A stretch of DNA of 64,000 nucleotides, from the NCBI RefSeq assembly GCF_900188395.1, contig NZ_FZOB01000004.1, positions 62,001 through 126,000 of the forward strand, given 5' to 3'. The translations under genes and the position numbers were made by a program. A model generated the notes under the pieces. The model was not told the origin of the DNA. It worked only from the letters and a program-made list of their open reading frames with translations, and ran no database searches. Shown here in pieces: positions 52,790 to 61,978 of this stretch (the stretch's first letter is position 1; the number at the start of each line of letters is the position of its first letter). Source of the stretch: Desulfurobacterium atlanticum (GTDB taxonomy: Bacteria; Aquificota; Aquificia; Desulfurobacteriales; Desulfurobacteriaceae).

Positions 52790-53307
52790 TTTTTGTTCCT
52801 CAACTCGTCGAGCGGATTTACATCTCCTTTCGTTCTTTCTATGTTAAGATTCATCCATTCAAGATATTTACCCATTATTTTTTCAGGAATTTCATAAGCT
52901 TTATTTCCTTTTTTTAGCTGCTCTTTACAGTATTTGTATATGGAATCAGCTATCAGGTAAACTTTTGGAGAACTTGAAAGAAAAGGATCTCTTTTAAATC
53001 TTATTACAGCTTCAGTTTCCACCGGAAGGACTTCATTAACGTTGAGTTTCTCTTTTTTTATTCTTTTATTTATATAATCTGCGAGTTCATAGAAGTCAAA
53101 CGGGAAGGGGCCTTTCCTTTTAAGCATTTCTTCAATTTTCTCTGCAAGATGCGGTTTGTGTTCTTTATACCAGTCAAGGCCACCTGTCATCAAAAATTTA
53201 TACTGGTCTCTTGAGAGCCAGCTTCCGGGTGCTTCTACCATTGCAAGAAGTTCTATGGATTTTGCTACTTTGGTAGTTATTCCGGGTGGATATTTTTTCC
53301 TGGTCAT
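52786..53307 (-). CDS. Hypothetical protein, first of a two-gene unit
   Basis: A 173-residue soluble protein (TRKKYPPGITTKVAKSIELL at the start; RDQYKFLMTGGLDWYKEHKP; GPFPFDFYELADYINKRIKK). No known motif. It is divergent from traH with a 99-bp gap and coupled to the small downstream gene. Confidence 0.5.
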   Translation of the reverse strand: MTRKKYPPGITTKVAKSIELLAMVEAPGSWLSRDQYKFLMTGGLDWYKEHKPHLAEKIEEMLKRKGPFPFDFYELADYINKRIKKEKLNVNEVLPVETEAVIRFKRDPFLSSSPKVYLIADSIYKYCKEQLKKGNKAYEIPEKIMGKYLEWMNLNIERTKGDVNPLDELRNKK

Positions 53308-53350
53308 AAGTTTTCTCCCGATAGTTGTTCATAAAAGAATATAAAGCCTA

Positions 53351-53379
53351 TTGAAAATATCACAAGGACACAATAGAAT
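53351..53379 (+). promoter_or_regulatory. Sigma-70 promoter of traH-traG
   Basis: TTGAAA (53351-53356) and TAGAAT (53374-53379) are 17 bp apart, with the start ~20 bases before the traH ATG. The -10 is embedded in a 17-mer (53368-53384) that recurs at 16/17 identity before parM (62501-62517). Confidence 0.5.
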
Positions 53380-53406
53380 ATAAGTAATACTTCTGGAGGA
53401 AGAAAA

Positions 53407-54846
53407 ATGAAAAGGTTAATTTCTGCTTCCTTGTCTATTCTGCTCTTTACGTGTTCTGCAAAAGCAGGCATTAAGGATTATCTTGACAAATTTGTTGTGG
53501 AAGTACCTGCAGATACTGCCGGTGTTTATGAAAGTCAGCAAAGAAGGTATTACGTAGGTGGACGATTTACCTTGAAATCTCCGAAGATGGTTGTTAATCC
53601 CTTTTATGTCGAACCTCCGTCTATAAATACTGGCTGTAACGGTATAGATATCGCTTTCGGGTCTTTTTCCTATCTTGCTGATGATAAATTCTGGGAAGAA
53701 TTTGCGAAGTCTATTTTCAATCCTTCAACAATAGCTGCAGTGGCTTATGACATTGCAATGGGAGCCCTTTGTGAAAAGTGTTCTTCAACACTGAAAAAAT
53801 TAACAAGTCTTGCCAATCAGATTAACTCAATGAGTTTTGACAGTTGTAAAATAGCGACGGCGATAAGTGGTAATTTAAAAGAAAGGCTTGCAGGTACAAA
53901 GATAGCAAGTAACTTGAATGGCAAAACATCTACCTGGCTTTCAGGTGCTGAAACCTTTCTTGATGATATGACAGATCTCATAAGTGATTTTAACACCAAT
54001 GTTGATTGTGCCGGTTTCGCCTGTGAAGTGGCAAATAAAATAACAGATACAGACAGCTTCCTTGAAGACCTTTTAAAAGACACGGATATGTATGATCCTG
54101 ATCTTGTTAATCTTTTAAGGGCTTACATAGGAGATTTCAAAATAGTTTCTAAAAAGAAAAGGCAGGTATTCCCTGTTGAAAATGCTACTGCTGAAAGAGA
54201 TTCTGTTAATGGTGCAAAAGAACTTGTGGCAATACTTACAGGTTATGAAGACGGAGAGTGCAAAAGCAGTGTCACTGAGGAAGGGGTTGATAAAAACGGG
54301 AATACTGTAAATGTGGCAAATTATGTCCCTGCGTGTAAAGAGGCAGAGGATGCTATTACTGACATATTTAATGCAATAGATTACAGATACACTCCTTCAG
54401 CAACCACAACAAACTTTATAAGAAAGTTTAACGTTCCGGTGTATTCTCTTTTAAATACTCTCTCTCTTGCTCCTGCAAGTGTCAGAGAAGCAATAAAATC
54501 AAAGCTTGTCAGGTATTTTGCATATGAATACGCCTATGAGATTCTTCAGCATACCTTTTCAGGTATCGGGCAAAAGTTGACTTTTGTGAAATATGCGATG
54601 GATCCTGACCTGAGGGAAACTAAATATGGAGGAGCTCTTGAAAGAAATATAGAAATGTTACGGAACAATATGGCAAAAATAATGAAAGAGATGAACAGGC
54701 AGTATGCAGAGGTTCAACAGGATTTTTACAGGACTGTTCAGCAGCAAAAAGTGTATGAGGATCTACAGAAACAGGTTATGGCTTCAATGAGCCATTCTCC
54801 GATTGCTGGGGCTTATCTTGCTTCTTTAGGGCTGAATAAACTTTAA
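53407..54846 (+). CDS. traH: TraH-like F-type conjugation pilus assembly protein
   Basis: A 479-residue exported protein (signal about 1-19, ending SAKAG). The TraH signature is seen: GGRFTLKSPKMVVNPF, then INTGCNGIDIAFGSFSYLADDKFW (region ~65-95), with the later paired cysteines ALCEKCSSTL and SFDSCKIAT. TraH is a periplasmic factor of F-type T4SS required for pilus assembly and depends on disulfides. C-terminal coiled coil at ~415-455. It precedes traG by 15 bp, as in the F plasmid order. Confidence 0.85.
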   Translation: MKRLISASLSILLFTCSAKAGIKDYLDKFVVEVPADTAGVYESQQRRYYVGGRFTLKSPKMVVNPFYVEPPSINTGCNGIDIAFGSFSYLADDKFWEEFAKSIFNPSTIAAVAYDIAMGALCEKCSSTLKKLTSLANQINSMSFDSCKIATAISGNLKERLAGTKIASNLNGKTSTWLSGAETFLDDMTDLISDFNTNVDCAGFACEVANKITDTDSFLEDLLKDTDMYDPDLVNLLRAYIGDFKIVSKKKRQVFPVENATAERDSVNGAKELVAILTGYEDGECKSSVTEEGVDKNGNTVNVANYVPACKEAEDAITDIFNAIDYRYTPSATTTNFIRKFNVPVYSLLNTLSLAPASVREAIKSKLVRYFAYEYAYEILQHTFSGIGQKLTFVKYAMDPDLRETKYGGALERNIEMLRNNMAKIMKEMNRQYAEVQQDFYRTVQQQKVYEDLQKQVMASMSHSPIAGAYLASLGLNKL

Positions 54847-54861
54847 TTTGGAGAGGGGATT

Positions 54862-57800
54862 TTGAAAAAGAAGATTTTTATTTTTCTTTGCATATTGCTT
54901 TTTCCTTCTGTTCTTTACGCAGCAACACCTGCTGACACCATATATACATGGGGATATGGCGATATTCTGGCAAAGGCTCTTCACGGTGTGGCCGATGTTG
55001 TAGGTTCCGGCAGCTTTGAAACCATATTTAAAATTTTTCTTGCCCTTTCTTTATTCTCTTCTGTTATCAGTCTAATATTTTCTATAGGTAGAAGAGTTGA
55101 TTATTTTTCAGTTTTTAAAATGTGGATTTTCGGTTCAATGGTTTTTACCCTTCTTTTTACTGTAAAAATTCCTGTGGCTGTGGAAGACGTTTCAGGGTTC
55201 AGTCAGGTAGTAAACAATGTGCCCTGGTTAATAGGGAAACCTCTTGCCTTTTTTTCACAGATTGAAAAAAGGATGGGAGAAGTTGTTGAACAGGCGTTTT
55301 TTCCTACAACTTCTTACATAGGATATAATCAACTTGGTCCAATTACACCCCTTTCGATGGTTGCCGGGGAAGTAGAAGCTACCACACCTGTTGATCCCTA
55401 TCTATACAAGAGTATCAATAACTATGTAAAAGATTGTGTGATTCCCGATATACTTGATGGTTCTAAAAGTCTTATTACCCTTCAATCTTCACATACTCTC
55501 TGGACGGACCTCGGAGATACAAATCCTGCACGGTTTACTGTTGTCTATGATTCTACAGATCCCGATGGTACGGTTTATGATTGTCCATCCGCTTACGGAG
55601 TGCTTGACGGTCGAGTGAGAATTTATGCAGCCGGTGATGGTCTTAATGTTCTGTCAAACAGTCTTGGCTTTGTTTCTTCTTCAATTATTGCAAGTTCTCT
55701 CGGGCTTGCTAACGATTATTTTATGTCTTACTCAGCAAGTGCTCAAGATGCCATTTTGCAGGGTATAGCAATAAATCAGATGAAGTCGGGATATAGAGAG
55801 TGGGCGATAGCTGCCGGAGTAAATCCTGATGCTATTTCTTACTCTCTTTCTACGGCCACGCAGCAGCTGAAACAGACATCTCTTGCGAAGGCAATTACAG
55901 GAGCAAAATACCTGCCGATGGCAAAAGGGGTGGGAACTGCCTTTTTTGTGGCGATGCTTCCTTTTATGATTGTTATTTCTCTCTTTTCAGGTCCGAGGGC
56001 ATTTAAGGTTGTTCTAACAGTATATGTGTGGTTTTTACTGTGGCATGTTGGGGAAGTGATTCTAAACGCCTTTCTGCTAAACTCTGCCCAGAGCCAGCTT
56101 TCGGCAATAGCTGCTGGCGGTCCCACTCTAATGAGTGCCGCAAATGTTGCTGCAGCTTCTCAGGATAAGATTATTGCCTTCTCATCTTTCTACTGGTTAA
56201 TACCGACTATAAGTTTCGGGCTTGCTTCAGGTGCTGCTTATGCTTTTTCTTCTGTTGCTTCCGGAATTATGGGAGCCGCTTCAGGTGCTGCAGCTGCAGG
56301 AGCTGCAGAAGCTGCTAAAGGTTCTGCAAGTTTTGGAAACCTCGCTTATGGAAACGTTTCCTCAAACAATATTGACTGGTTACACAGAGAGAATATGGGA
56401 ACCGAGACAAGAATGGATCTGCTAAATTATTCCATGAACGGTAGAAGATCTATCAGTACCTCTTTCGCAAACAGAATGAACTCAGGAGGGGTATATAAAG
56501 AGCAAATAGCCAATCAGTCCGTTTCTGCATTTGGCCTTCCTGGTGTTTCAGGTAAAGATAAGTTTATAGATGGAGAAGCTGTTTTTGGTGATAAAGGAGT
56601 GACCATACACGGGAAAACCGCAGGTGGATGGAATATTGATGGCCTTATTAACAAAAATGGCCAATTTACAGGAGTAATGAAAACAGGAAACAAAGAATTA
56701 CAATATGACCATGGAGTTCCCATAAAAGAGAAGATTTTCGGGGAGGATGGTTCTGTAACCGAACGTATAGGTGATGCTGTTTCATGGAAGAAAGCCGGTG
56801 GTGGATTTGAAGGTGTCAATGGAACCATAACCGGAGTGTCTCTTTCATCAGCTGCCATTAAAAGTGCTTTAACGGCAAAAGAGCAGCTTTCAGAGCGTGC
56901 CTCGGATATGTGGAAAAAAGGCCAGCAACTTCTTAACAAATATACTGAAAAGTTCGGAATTGACAGAAGTTTTTCTGATATTACAAGGGCCGGTAAAACG
57001 GTGGAGAACGGAAGTGACTACTCCGAAGAAGTAAAGCAGATGGCAAAGAGAGAGGAATCTTCAGCCGTTGAACATGCTCTTGAGGATCTGGTGAAGTCAG
57101 GGGAGATTAAGAAAAATGAAGTTCAAGGAATGTTAAAAGCAGGGGCTAACTTAGTAGGTATCGGGGCTAATGGTGTTATTCTCCGCTCCAAAGATAACCG
57201 TTATGAAATTGCCCTGACAGGTAAAACAGCTCAGAAATTTAAGGAAGCTTTTGTTAAGAACTACATATCTTCTCAAAGCGGTAGAAAGGTTCTTAAAGAG
57301 GCCGAAAGAGGTTCTAAAGATGAAGAATTCAAAGAAAGATTATCAAGTGCTGTATCTTATGGGGAAGAAGCTTCAAAATATCTTGCTAAAGCTCATGAAT
57401 ATAAAGAAGAAGCTTCAAAAATGAATGAAAAATCTCTTTCTGCAGGCATTAACGTTCTTCCGGAGGCGATAAACGAATATCTTGATAGTAAAGGGATAAC
57501 CGATAAAAATGCAAGATACAGAAAAACTGCAGAAATAGTAGATAAAATGAATAAACTGTTTGCCACCGACCCACAAAAAGGTGTTCAGTATTTGAATCGC
57601 ATTTCTGGAGGGGATTATAAAACCCTTGAAGATATTTCAAGGATGAAGGTTGATATTAAAAAGCCGGAAGATTTTAGTGTCAAGAAACAGATGGGAAAAG
57701 GTCAAAGCTTGAAGGATGAGGTTTTAGGTGGCATAAACAGCGGGGGAACCAGTGTTAATGGGAAATATTCAGGCAATCCGGGAAATAATGCTTCAACCGG

Positions 57801-58263
57801 AGTTTCGGTGCTCCATAATGCGGTTGACCCGCAGGTTTGGAAAGGGCATGTAACAGGTAAAGAAAATATAGAAATGGTTCAAAATCTGTTGAGAAATTCT
57901 TTTGCCAGAAGGGGACTTACCTACGATAAAGACAAGATATATGTAGAGGCCTGGAATAACGATGCAAGAAGAATTTTTCCGGCTGCAAGAAAAGCCATAG
58001 ACAACAAGATGATACATACTGTCCTTGAGAAAATGCAGGAATCTCCGGATAAGAAAGTGCAAAATATTGATGAAAATTTCATGAAAAGCATGAAGTCCGG
58101 AGAGGTGGTTGAAACCGAAGGTGGACTAAAGGTTGCGAAACTTACCCCCGGAACTTATTTAACATATAGTAAAGATACTGGTTATTCAGTACTTGAGTTT
58201 AATGATGAAAAAGCTGAATCTTTAAGAGTTAAAAATTTGAATCCCAACTGGAAGTTAGAGTGA
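54862..58263 (+). CDS. traG: TraG-like mating-pair stabilisation protein (F-type T4SS)
   Basis: An 1133-residue protein starting at TTG (GGAGAGGGGA upstream). The N-terminus has a signal peptide, then YTWGYGDILAKALHGVADVVG, the TraG_N pattern, and several helices (about 50-110, 355-400, 440-480) including a Gly/Ala-rich segment. The long soluble C-terminus is hydrophilic and coiled. In F, the N-terminal part aids pilus assembly and the C-terminus acts in entry exclusion; whether the C-terminus here does so is unknown. Confidence 0.8.
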   Translation: MKKKIFIFLCILLFPSVLYAATPADTIYTWGYGDILAKALHGVADVVGSGSFETIFKIFLALSLFSSVISLIFSIGRRVDYFSVFKMWIFGSMVFTLLFTVKIPVAVEDVSGFSQVVNNVPWLIGKPLAFFSQIEKRMGEVVEQAFFPTTSYIGYNQLGPITPLSMVAGEVEATTPVDPYLYKSINNYVKDCVIPDILDGSKSLITLQSSHTLWTDLGDTNPARFTVVYDSTDPDGTVYDCPSAYGVLDGRVRIYAAGDGLNVLSNSLGFVSSSIIASSLGLANDYFMSYSASAQDAILQGIAINQMKSGYREWAIAAGVNPDAISYSLSTATQQLKQTSLAKAITGAKYLPMAKGVGTAFFVAMLPFMIVISLFSGPRAFKVVLTVYVWFLLWHVGEVILNAFLLNSAQSQLSAIAAGGPTLMSAANVAAASQDKIIAFSSFYWLIPTISFGLASGAAYAFSSVASGIMGAASGAAAAGAAEAAKGSASFGNLAYGNVSSNNIDWLHRENMGTETRMDLLNYSMNGRRSISTSFANRMNSGGVYKEQIANQSVSAFGLPGVSGKDKFIDGEAVFGDKGVTIHGKTAGGWNIDGLINKNGQFTGVMKTGNKELQYDHGVPIKEKIFGEDGSVTERIGDAVSWKKAGGGFEGVNGTITGVSLSSAAIKSALTAKEQLSERASDMWKKGQQLLNKYTEKFGIDRSFSDITRAGKTVENGSDYSEEVKQMAKREESSAVEHALEDLVKSGEIKKNEVQGMLKAGANLVGIGANGVILRSKDNRYEIALTGKTAQKFKEAFVKNYISSQSGRKVLKEAERGSKDEEFKERLSSAVSYGEEASKYLAKAHEYKEEASKMNEKSLSAGINVLPEAINEYLDSKGITDKNARYRKTAEIVDKMNKLFATDPQKGVQYLNRISGGDYKTLEDISRMKVDIKKPEDFSVKKQMGKGQSLKDEVLGGINSGGTSVNGKYSGNPGNNASTGVSVLHNAVDPQVWKGHVTGKENIEMVQNLLRNSFARRGLTYDKDKIYVEAWNNDARRIFPAARKAIDNKMIHTVLEKMQESPDKKVQNIDENFMKSMKSGEVVETEGGLKVAKLTPGTYLTYSKDTGYSVLEFNDEKAESLRVKNLNPNWKLE

Positions 58264-58289
58264 AAATTTATTGCTTACTTACGGATAGC

Positions 58290-58652
58290 TTACCTTAACG
58301 ATTTGAATCTTGCTTTTGCACGGAGCCGAAATTTAAGAAGAAAGAAACTCTTTGGAAATTTAACAATGATACAAGGTTTAATCTTATATTTTATTTTCTG
58401 TTCCCCTCTGTTTTTATTTATCGCTTTTCCCATTTCCGAAAAGAATTCAGGGGGTAGTGTAAAACTTGAAGGCCAACCTCCAGCAGTACCGTCTATTAAT
58501 ACAAGTTTATCTTTATTTCTTGCGGGATATTTACTGAATTTTCTTTTTAAAAAGTTTTCCTCCTGCTTTTCCACAAGATGCTTAGGTAGTCCAGTAAACT
58601 TGCCTATTTCTTCTTTTTCGGATAGATTTTTGAAGAAATCACCTATTCCCAT
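58290..58652 (-). CDS. Hypothetical basic protein
   Basis: A 120-residue basic protein (GIGDFFKNLSEKEEIGKFTG at the start; LPKHLVEKQEENFLKRKF; VLIDGTAGGWPSSFTLPPEF). The ATG at 58652 is favoured by AGAGG six bases upstream. It overlaps the small upstream gene by 14 bp. No family recognised. Confidence 0.45.
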   Translation of the reverse strand: MGIGDFFKNLSEKEEIGKFTGLPKHLVEKQEENFLKRKFSKYPARNKDKLVLIDGTAGGWPSSFTLPPEFFSEMGKAINKNRGEQKIKYKIKPCIIVKFPKSFFLLKFRLRAKARFKSLR

Positions 58653-58806
58653 TTTCATCCTCTGATAGGGTTTCAAAATAAGCTATAATTTCCAGCATCC
58701 ATTCTATCATTTTTTCCTTTTCGGATTCTGAAAACTCTGTTGATGAAATTGAATCGCAAAGTCTTTCAAGTTGTTCGTGTAGCCAGTGCAATGGTTCTTT
58801 TTTCAT
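58639..58806 (-). CDS. Hypothetical small acidic protein divergent from the repressor
   Basis: A 55-residue acidic helical protein (KKEPLHWLHEQLERLCDSIS). GAGGAGGAAAGC before ATG at 58806 is a strong ribosome site. As the first gene divergent from an S24 repressor it may be the repressed, lytic/transfer-promoting gene, but no motif is seen. Confidence 0.5.
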   Translation of the reverse strand: MKKEPLHWLHEQLERLCDSISSTEFSESEKEKMIEWMLEIIAYFETLSEDENGNR

Positions 58807-58874
58807 GCTTTCCTCCTCGTATGCTATCATTTCAGTTGAGTATTTTAACTTAAGGACTAATATTAATTTATATT

Positions 58875-58914
58875 CAAAATTGTGTAAGTCAAGCTAATTC
58901 ATGCACAATATTGT
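58875..58914. promoter_or_regulatory. Candidate operators between the repressor and the divergent small gene
   Basis: ACAATATTGT (58905-58914) is a perfect palindrome just before the repressor start, and a related CAAAATTGTG half-site arrangement lies about 30 bp to the left. Location and symmetry fit CI/LexA-like autorepression. Confidence 0.4.
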
Positions 58915-58929
58915 AGGGAGATGTTTTTT

Positions 58930-59601
58930 ATGTGTAATAAGCAAAACGATTTTTCTTTTAGAATAAAGAGGCTAAGAGAAACTTTAAAGATGACTCAAAA
59001 AGAATTTGCAGAAAAAATTGGACGTTCACATCGTTCAGTTCAAGAATGGGAAAGTGGAAGAGTAATTCCTCCAGAAAATATTTTAAAATTTATAGAAACA
59101 GTCTTTTCCGTTAACCCAGAATGGCTTCGTCACGGTAAGGGAAAGATGTTTTTGAAAAAGAAACCTGAATCCAATCTAAAGTTTCTTGGTAATGTTGAAT
59201 CGGATTTTGTTCTTGTTCCTGTTCCAGTTATATCCGGAGTGAGAGCGGGAAGAGGACTTTACCCAGAGATAAATAATCCGGAAGAAGTGGAGATGTTTTA
59301 TGTACCAACAAAAAGAGCAGAACATCGGATGTTTTTTTTCAAAGTTGAAGGAGATTCTATGAATCCAAGATTAAAAGATGGAGATTGGGTTCTGGCAGAT
59401 CTTGACTCTTCTGTCTATTCGGGAGATCTTGCGGTTGTAGAACTAACTAACGGTGAATTGATGGTGAAAAAGTTCCGTGAAAAAGGAGATATTGTAATTC
59501 TTGAAAATTACAACACAGATTATGAACCGATTGTTGTTAAAGAATCAGATATTAAGAATCTTGCAAAAGTTATTTCTATACTCCCGAAAGGAGAATCCTG
59601 A
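58930..59601 (+). CDS. CI/LexA-like repressor: HTH plus S24 peptidase
   Basis: A 223-residue protein. The HTH (FRIKRLRETLKMTQKEFAEK, RSHRSVQEWESGR; about 8-45) is followed by an S24 domain with catalytic Ser in EGDSMNPRLKDGDW (near 137) and catalytic Lys in LMVKKF (near 178). Such repressors cleave themselves on RecA activation and keep phage or conjugative elements silent. The second ATG (58930) is used since AGGGAG abuts the first. It is convergent with the Rep-like gene. Confidence 0.85.
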   Translation: MCNKQNDFSFRIKRLRETLKMTQKEFAEKIGRSHRSVQEWESGRVIPPENILKFIETVFSVNPEWLRHGKGKMFLKKKPESNLKFLGNVESDFVLVPVPVISGVRAGRGLYPEINNPEEVEMFYVPTKRAEHRMFFFKVEGDSMNPRLKDGDWVLADLDSSVYSGDLAVVELTNGELMVKKFREKGDIVILENYNTDYEPIVVKESDIKNLAKVISILPKGES

Positions 59602-59603
59602 TT

Positions 59604-60194
59604 TCAAAACTTCCAAAGAAGCTTCGGGAATTTAATTCTTCCTGCACTATAAAAAGATATATAATCTTTATAGTAAAGCTCTTCAAGAGCCTTTCTTACT
59701 GTTTTTGAAGATAAATTCATGAATTCTGCGAGCTCTTTAGTTGTTTTAATTATGATTTCATCTCCTGCGGGTTTTAACCATACCAATGAACATAAAGTAA
59801 TCTTTGCAAGAGGAGAAATGTAATAATCAAAAATATCTTTAGGAATCCATATAAATGCCAGCAGAGATGGAGAAAAATCTTTTATAAGGTAGCAGTTATA
59901 TCGGTGGTGTTTTTTTATGGAAATAATTCCTTTTTGTTCAAGAATATCTATAGAAGCATGAACTGTTTTAAGGGTATATCCGGTAATTTTTGAAAGAGTC
60001 CTCATTGAAGGGAAAGCTTCTCCTTGATGATTCATATAACTATATAAACACATAAGTGTGTATCTTGCCGATACGGGTATTTTAGATTTGAATGGTTCAG
60101 GGAAACATGGAAAATAGTTTTCCTTGAAGGTCTGAAAGAAGTCATAAAAGAGTTTTTTCTTGTCATCGTTATACGCCATTACCTTTCTACGCAC
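59604..60194 (-). CDS. Two-winged-helix protein, candidate plasmid replication initiator
   Basis: A 196-residue protein with two winged-helix segments: AFPSMRTLSKITGYTLKTVHA (region about 64-84) and TTKELAEFMNLSSKTVRKAL (about 158-178). The GTG at 60194 is chosen for GGAG at correct spacing. Tandem winged helices occur in RepA/RepE initiators and in helix-turn-helix_36 regulators. Repeats and an inverted repeat lie upstream, so a replication or control role is reasonable. No clear Rep_3 signature is visible. Confidence 0.55.
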   Translation of the reverse strand: MRRKVMAYNDDKKKLFYDFFQTFKENYFPCFPEPFKSKIPVSARYTLMCLYSYMNHQGEAFPSMRTLSKITGYTLKTVHASIDILEQKGIISIKKHHRYNCYLIKDFSPSLLAFIWIPKDIFDYYISPLAKITLCSLVWLKPAGDEIIIKTTKELAEFMNLSSKTVRKALEELYYKDYISFYSAGRIKFPKLLWKF

Positions 60195-60459
60195 ATCTAT
60201 CTCCACTGTCCAGGTTATTGCGTATAGTATATTCCATACTGGAAAAAACTACAACAATGGAAAGGGAATTTTTTGGATTCCCCTTATACTTAAGTACTAC
60301 TTTTAGGCATTCTATAAGTAATTACTTAAATATCCTTTTGAAGGAACTTTTTATAACTATTTAGGAAATAAATAAAACAAATTAAAATGGAAAAATTAAA
60401 ACGTCAATTGAAAAAACTTTAACAATAAGAATGGAACTTTTTTTCCGCTCCTCCCCCGG

Positions 60460-60561
60460 GCACATTTCCGCCGCACTTCCAAACAAAACTTCAACATGTC
60501 TGCACAAAACTTCAGCAGTTTCCCTTCCTTTTCTCTATTTTTCCGAGCGGCGGAAATGTGC
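60460..60561. repeat. GC-rich inverted repeat with 15-bp arms (candidate origin/oriT)
   Basis: GCACATTTCCGCCGC (60460-60474) and its exact complement (60547-60561) are separated by 72 bp. The arms are strikingly GC-rich against the AT-rich surroundings. This lies in a 532-bp gap between the Rep-like and ATPase genes, followed by the first 58-bp repeat block. Confidence 0.7.
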
Positions 60562-60626
60562 GGTAGAAACAAGAAAACTATATTTCCCGCTCCCCTCAAT
60601 TTTCGTGCGTGAAAATGTATATACAA

Positions 60627-60684
60627 TCTATACAGTATTGCCAATCTATACTGTATATACAATACAAACATCTATATTGTATTG
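60627..60684. repeat. 58-bp repeat block, copy 1
   Basis: Begins TCTATACAGTATTGCCAATC and is built from TATAC/ATTG words on both strands. It recurs at 62113-62170 and 62365-62422, differing at one C/T position near the end. A CCGCTCCCC-TCAATTTT island precedes it, as in the other copies. Confidence 0.85.
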
Positions 60685-60738
60685 CCAGTATATATATCTA
60701 TACAATATTGACGGTTAATGTGAAATTGTAGAAGAAGG

Positions 60739-61911
60739 TCACAAAAGGAACGACAAACTTTGATATTTTTCAAAACCATCAATTAACAATTTTTTATTTG
60801 CCGGAAATTCGTTAAACAGCTCAAGTTGTTTTTTATTTAAATCCACTTTATACTTAACCTCAATGAGCGTTTTATCTTCAGTAAAAAAGTCAATTTCTAT
60901 ACCGTCCCGTAAAACATAACATGGCTTTCTATTTTTTATCTTTAAAAAAACCAGGTTTTCAAATACCGCTCCCAGATCCCTGAATCCTGTAATAACATTT
61001 CTTATACCAACATCACCAGCATATATCTTTTTAGGAGATTTCAGCCTTTCATTGAGTTTTCCGCATCTTTCTATTGCATAAATAATATACGTATCCAGAA
61101 AATACTCAAAAAATCTCTTCGCTGTATCGGGACTTATCCCTAATACTTTTGATATTTTATTCAAGCTCAGCTGCTTTCCAGCTCTTTCCATAAGCAGAAG
61201 AAAAAACTCTTTTACAGCCGTTTTCTCTTTTATGTTGTGCATGGCTATTATGTCTTTATAAAGAATATCATCAATAAGATGTTTTATGTACTCCAGGTCT
61301 TCCGTTAAAACATATTCCGGAATTCCTCCGATTTTCATGTAATCTTCAAAATAACCTTCTAATAGATGTTTATCTGCTTTTTTAATTTTTATTCCTTTAA
61401 AGTTCAAAAACTCATCAAAATCAAGGGGTAAAACTTCTGTAATCTTTTCTCTTCCAGTTAAAAAGGCTTTTTTATCTTTCAAAACCGAAGCTGAAGATGA
61501 AGAAACAAATAGTTTGGCATTGTAAAGGTCATATAAGTTTTTTAGTTGAAGTGCAAAATCCTTTTTATATGTAACTTCATCTAAAAACAGATAGATTTTT
61601 TCCGAAAAAGACAACTTCTGTAATTTTAAGTATTCTTCCACAATATCAAGAATACTCAGATTTTCCAGCTTATAAAAATCCAGAGATATAAAAAATATAC
61701 GATTCGGTTGAATGTTTTTCTCGTGTATCAGTTTATCAATAATCAGTTTGATTATTGAAGTTTTACCAATACGGCGAAGTCCTGTAATAATCTCAATGGA
61801 GGGATTATCAATAGATGACACCAAAGGTACTGTATATTTAGGCCTATCAATAAAGTTTATTTTATACTCTTCTTCCCACCACGGATTGAATCTATAAAAA
61901 ATCTCTTCCAT
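60739..61911 (-). CDS. AAA-type ATPase with C-terminal DUF4143 domain
   Basis: A 390-residue protein: an N-terminal AAA_14 P-loop (ITGLRRIGKTSIIK, near 40-55), Walker B YLFLDEV (near 108), an arginine-rich SSSSASVLKDK sensor segment, a winged-helix part (LNKISKVLGISPDTAKRFFEY, region 245-266) and a DUF4143 C-terminus with EIDFFTEDKTLIEVKYK, a nuclease-like D-x(n)-E-x-K pattern. The family is widespread in archaea and thermophiles and spreads horizontally, with no fixed role. It lies between repeat arrays and has a palindrome upstream. Confidence 0.8.
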   Translation of the reverse strand: MEEIFYRFNPWWEEEYKINFIDRPKYTVPLVSSIDNPSIEIITGLRRIGKTSIIKLIIDKLIHEKNIQPNRIFFISLDFYKLENLSILDIVEEYLKLQKLSFSEKIYLFLDEVTYKKDFALQLKNLYDLYNAKLFVSSSSASVLKDKKAFLTGREKITEVLPLDFDEFLNFKGIKIKKADKHLLEGYFEDYMKIGGIPEYVLTEDLEYIKHLIDDILYKDIIAMHNIKEKTAVKEFFLLLMERAGKQLSLNKISKVLGISPDTAKRFFEYFLDTYIIYAIERCGKLNERLKSPKKIYAGDVGIRNVITGFRDLGAVFENLVFLKIKNRKPCYVLRDGIEIDFFTEDKTLIEVKYKVDLNKKQLELFNEFPANKKLLIDGFEKYQSLSFLL

Positions 61912-61978
61912 TTTCTCTACCTTTCACTGTAAGTTTGTAAATAAATATATGATATGGTCGTATAAAAATCAATAATTC

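Noticed and set aside
58303-58665. Plus-strand 120-codon frame downstream of traG
   Set aside because: It mirrors the minus-strand gene, which has a ribosome site and an overlap with its upstream neighbour, and the plus frame has no start signal.
60396-60718. Two overlapping frames on opposite strands around the inverted repeat
   Set aside because: They run through the GC-rich inverted repeat and the first 58-bp block and show no coding character.
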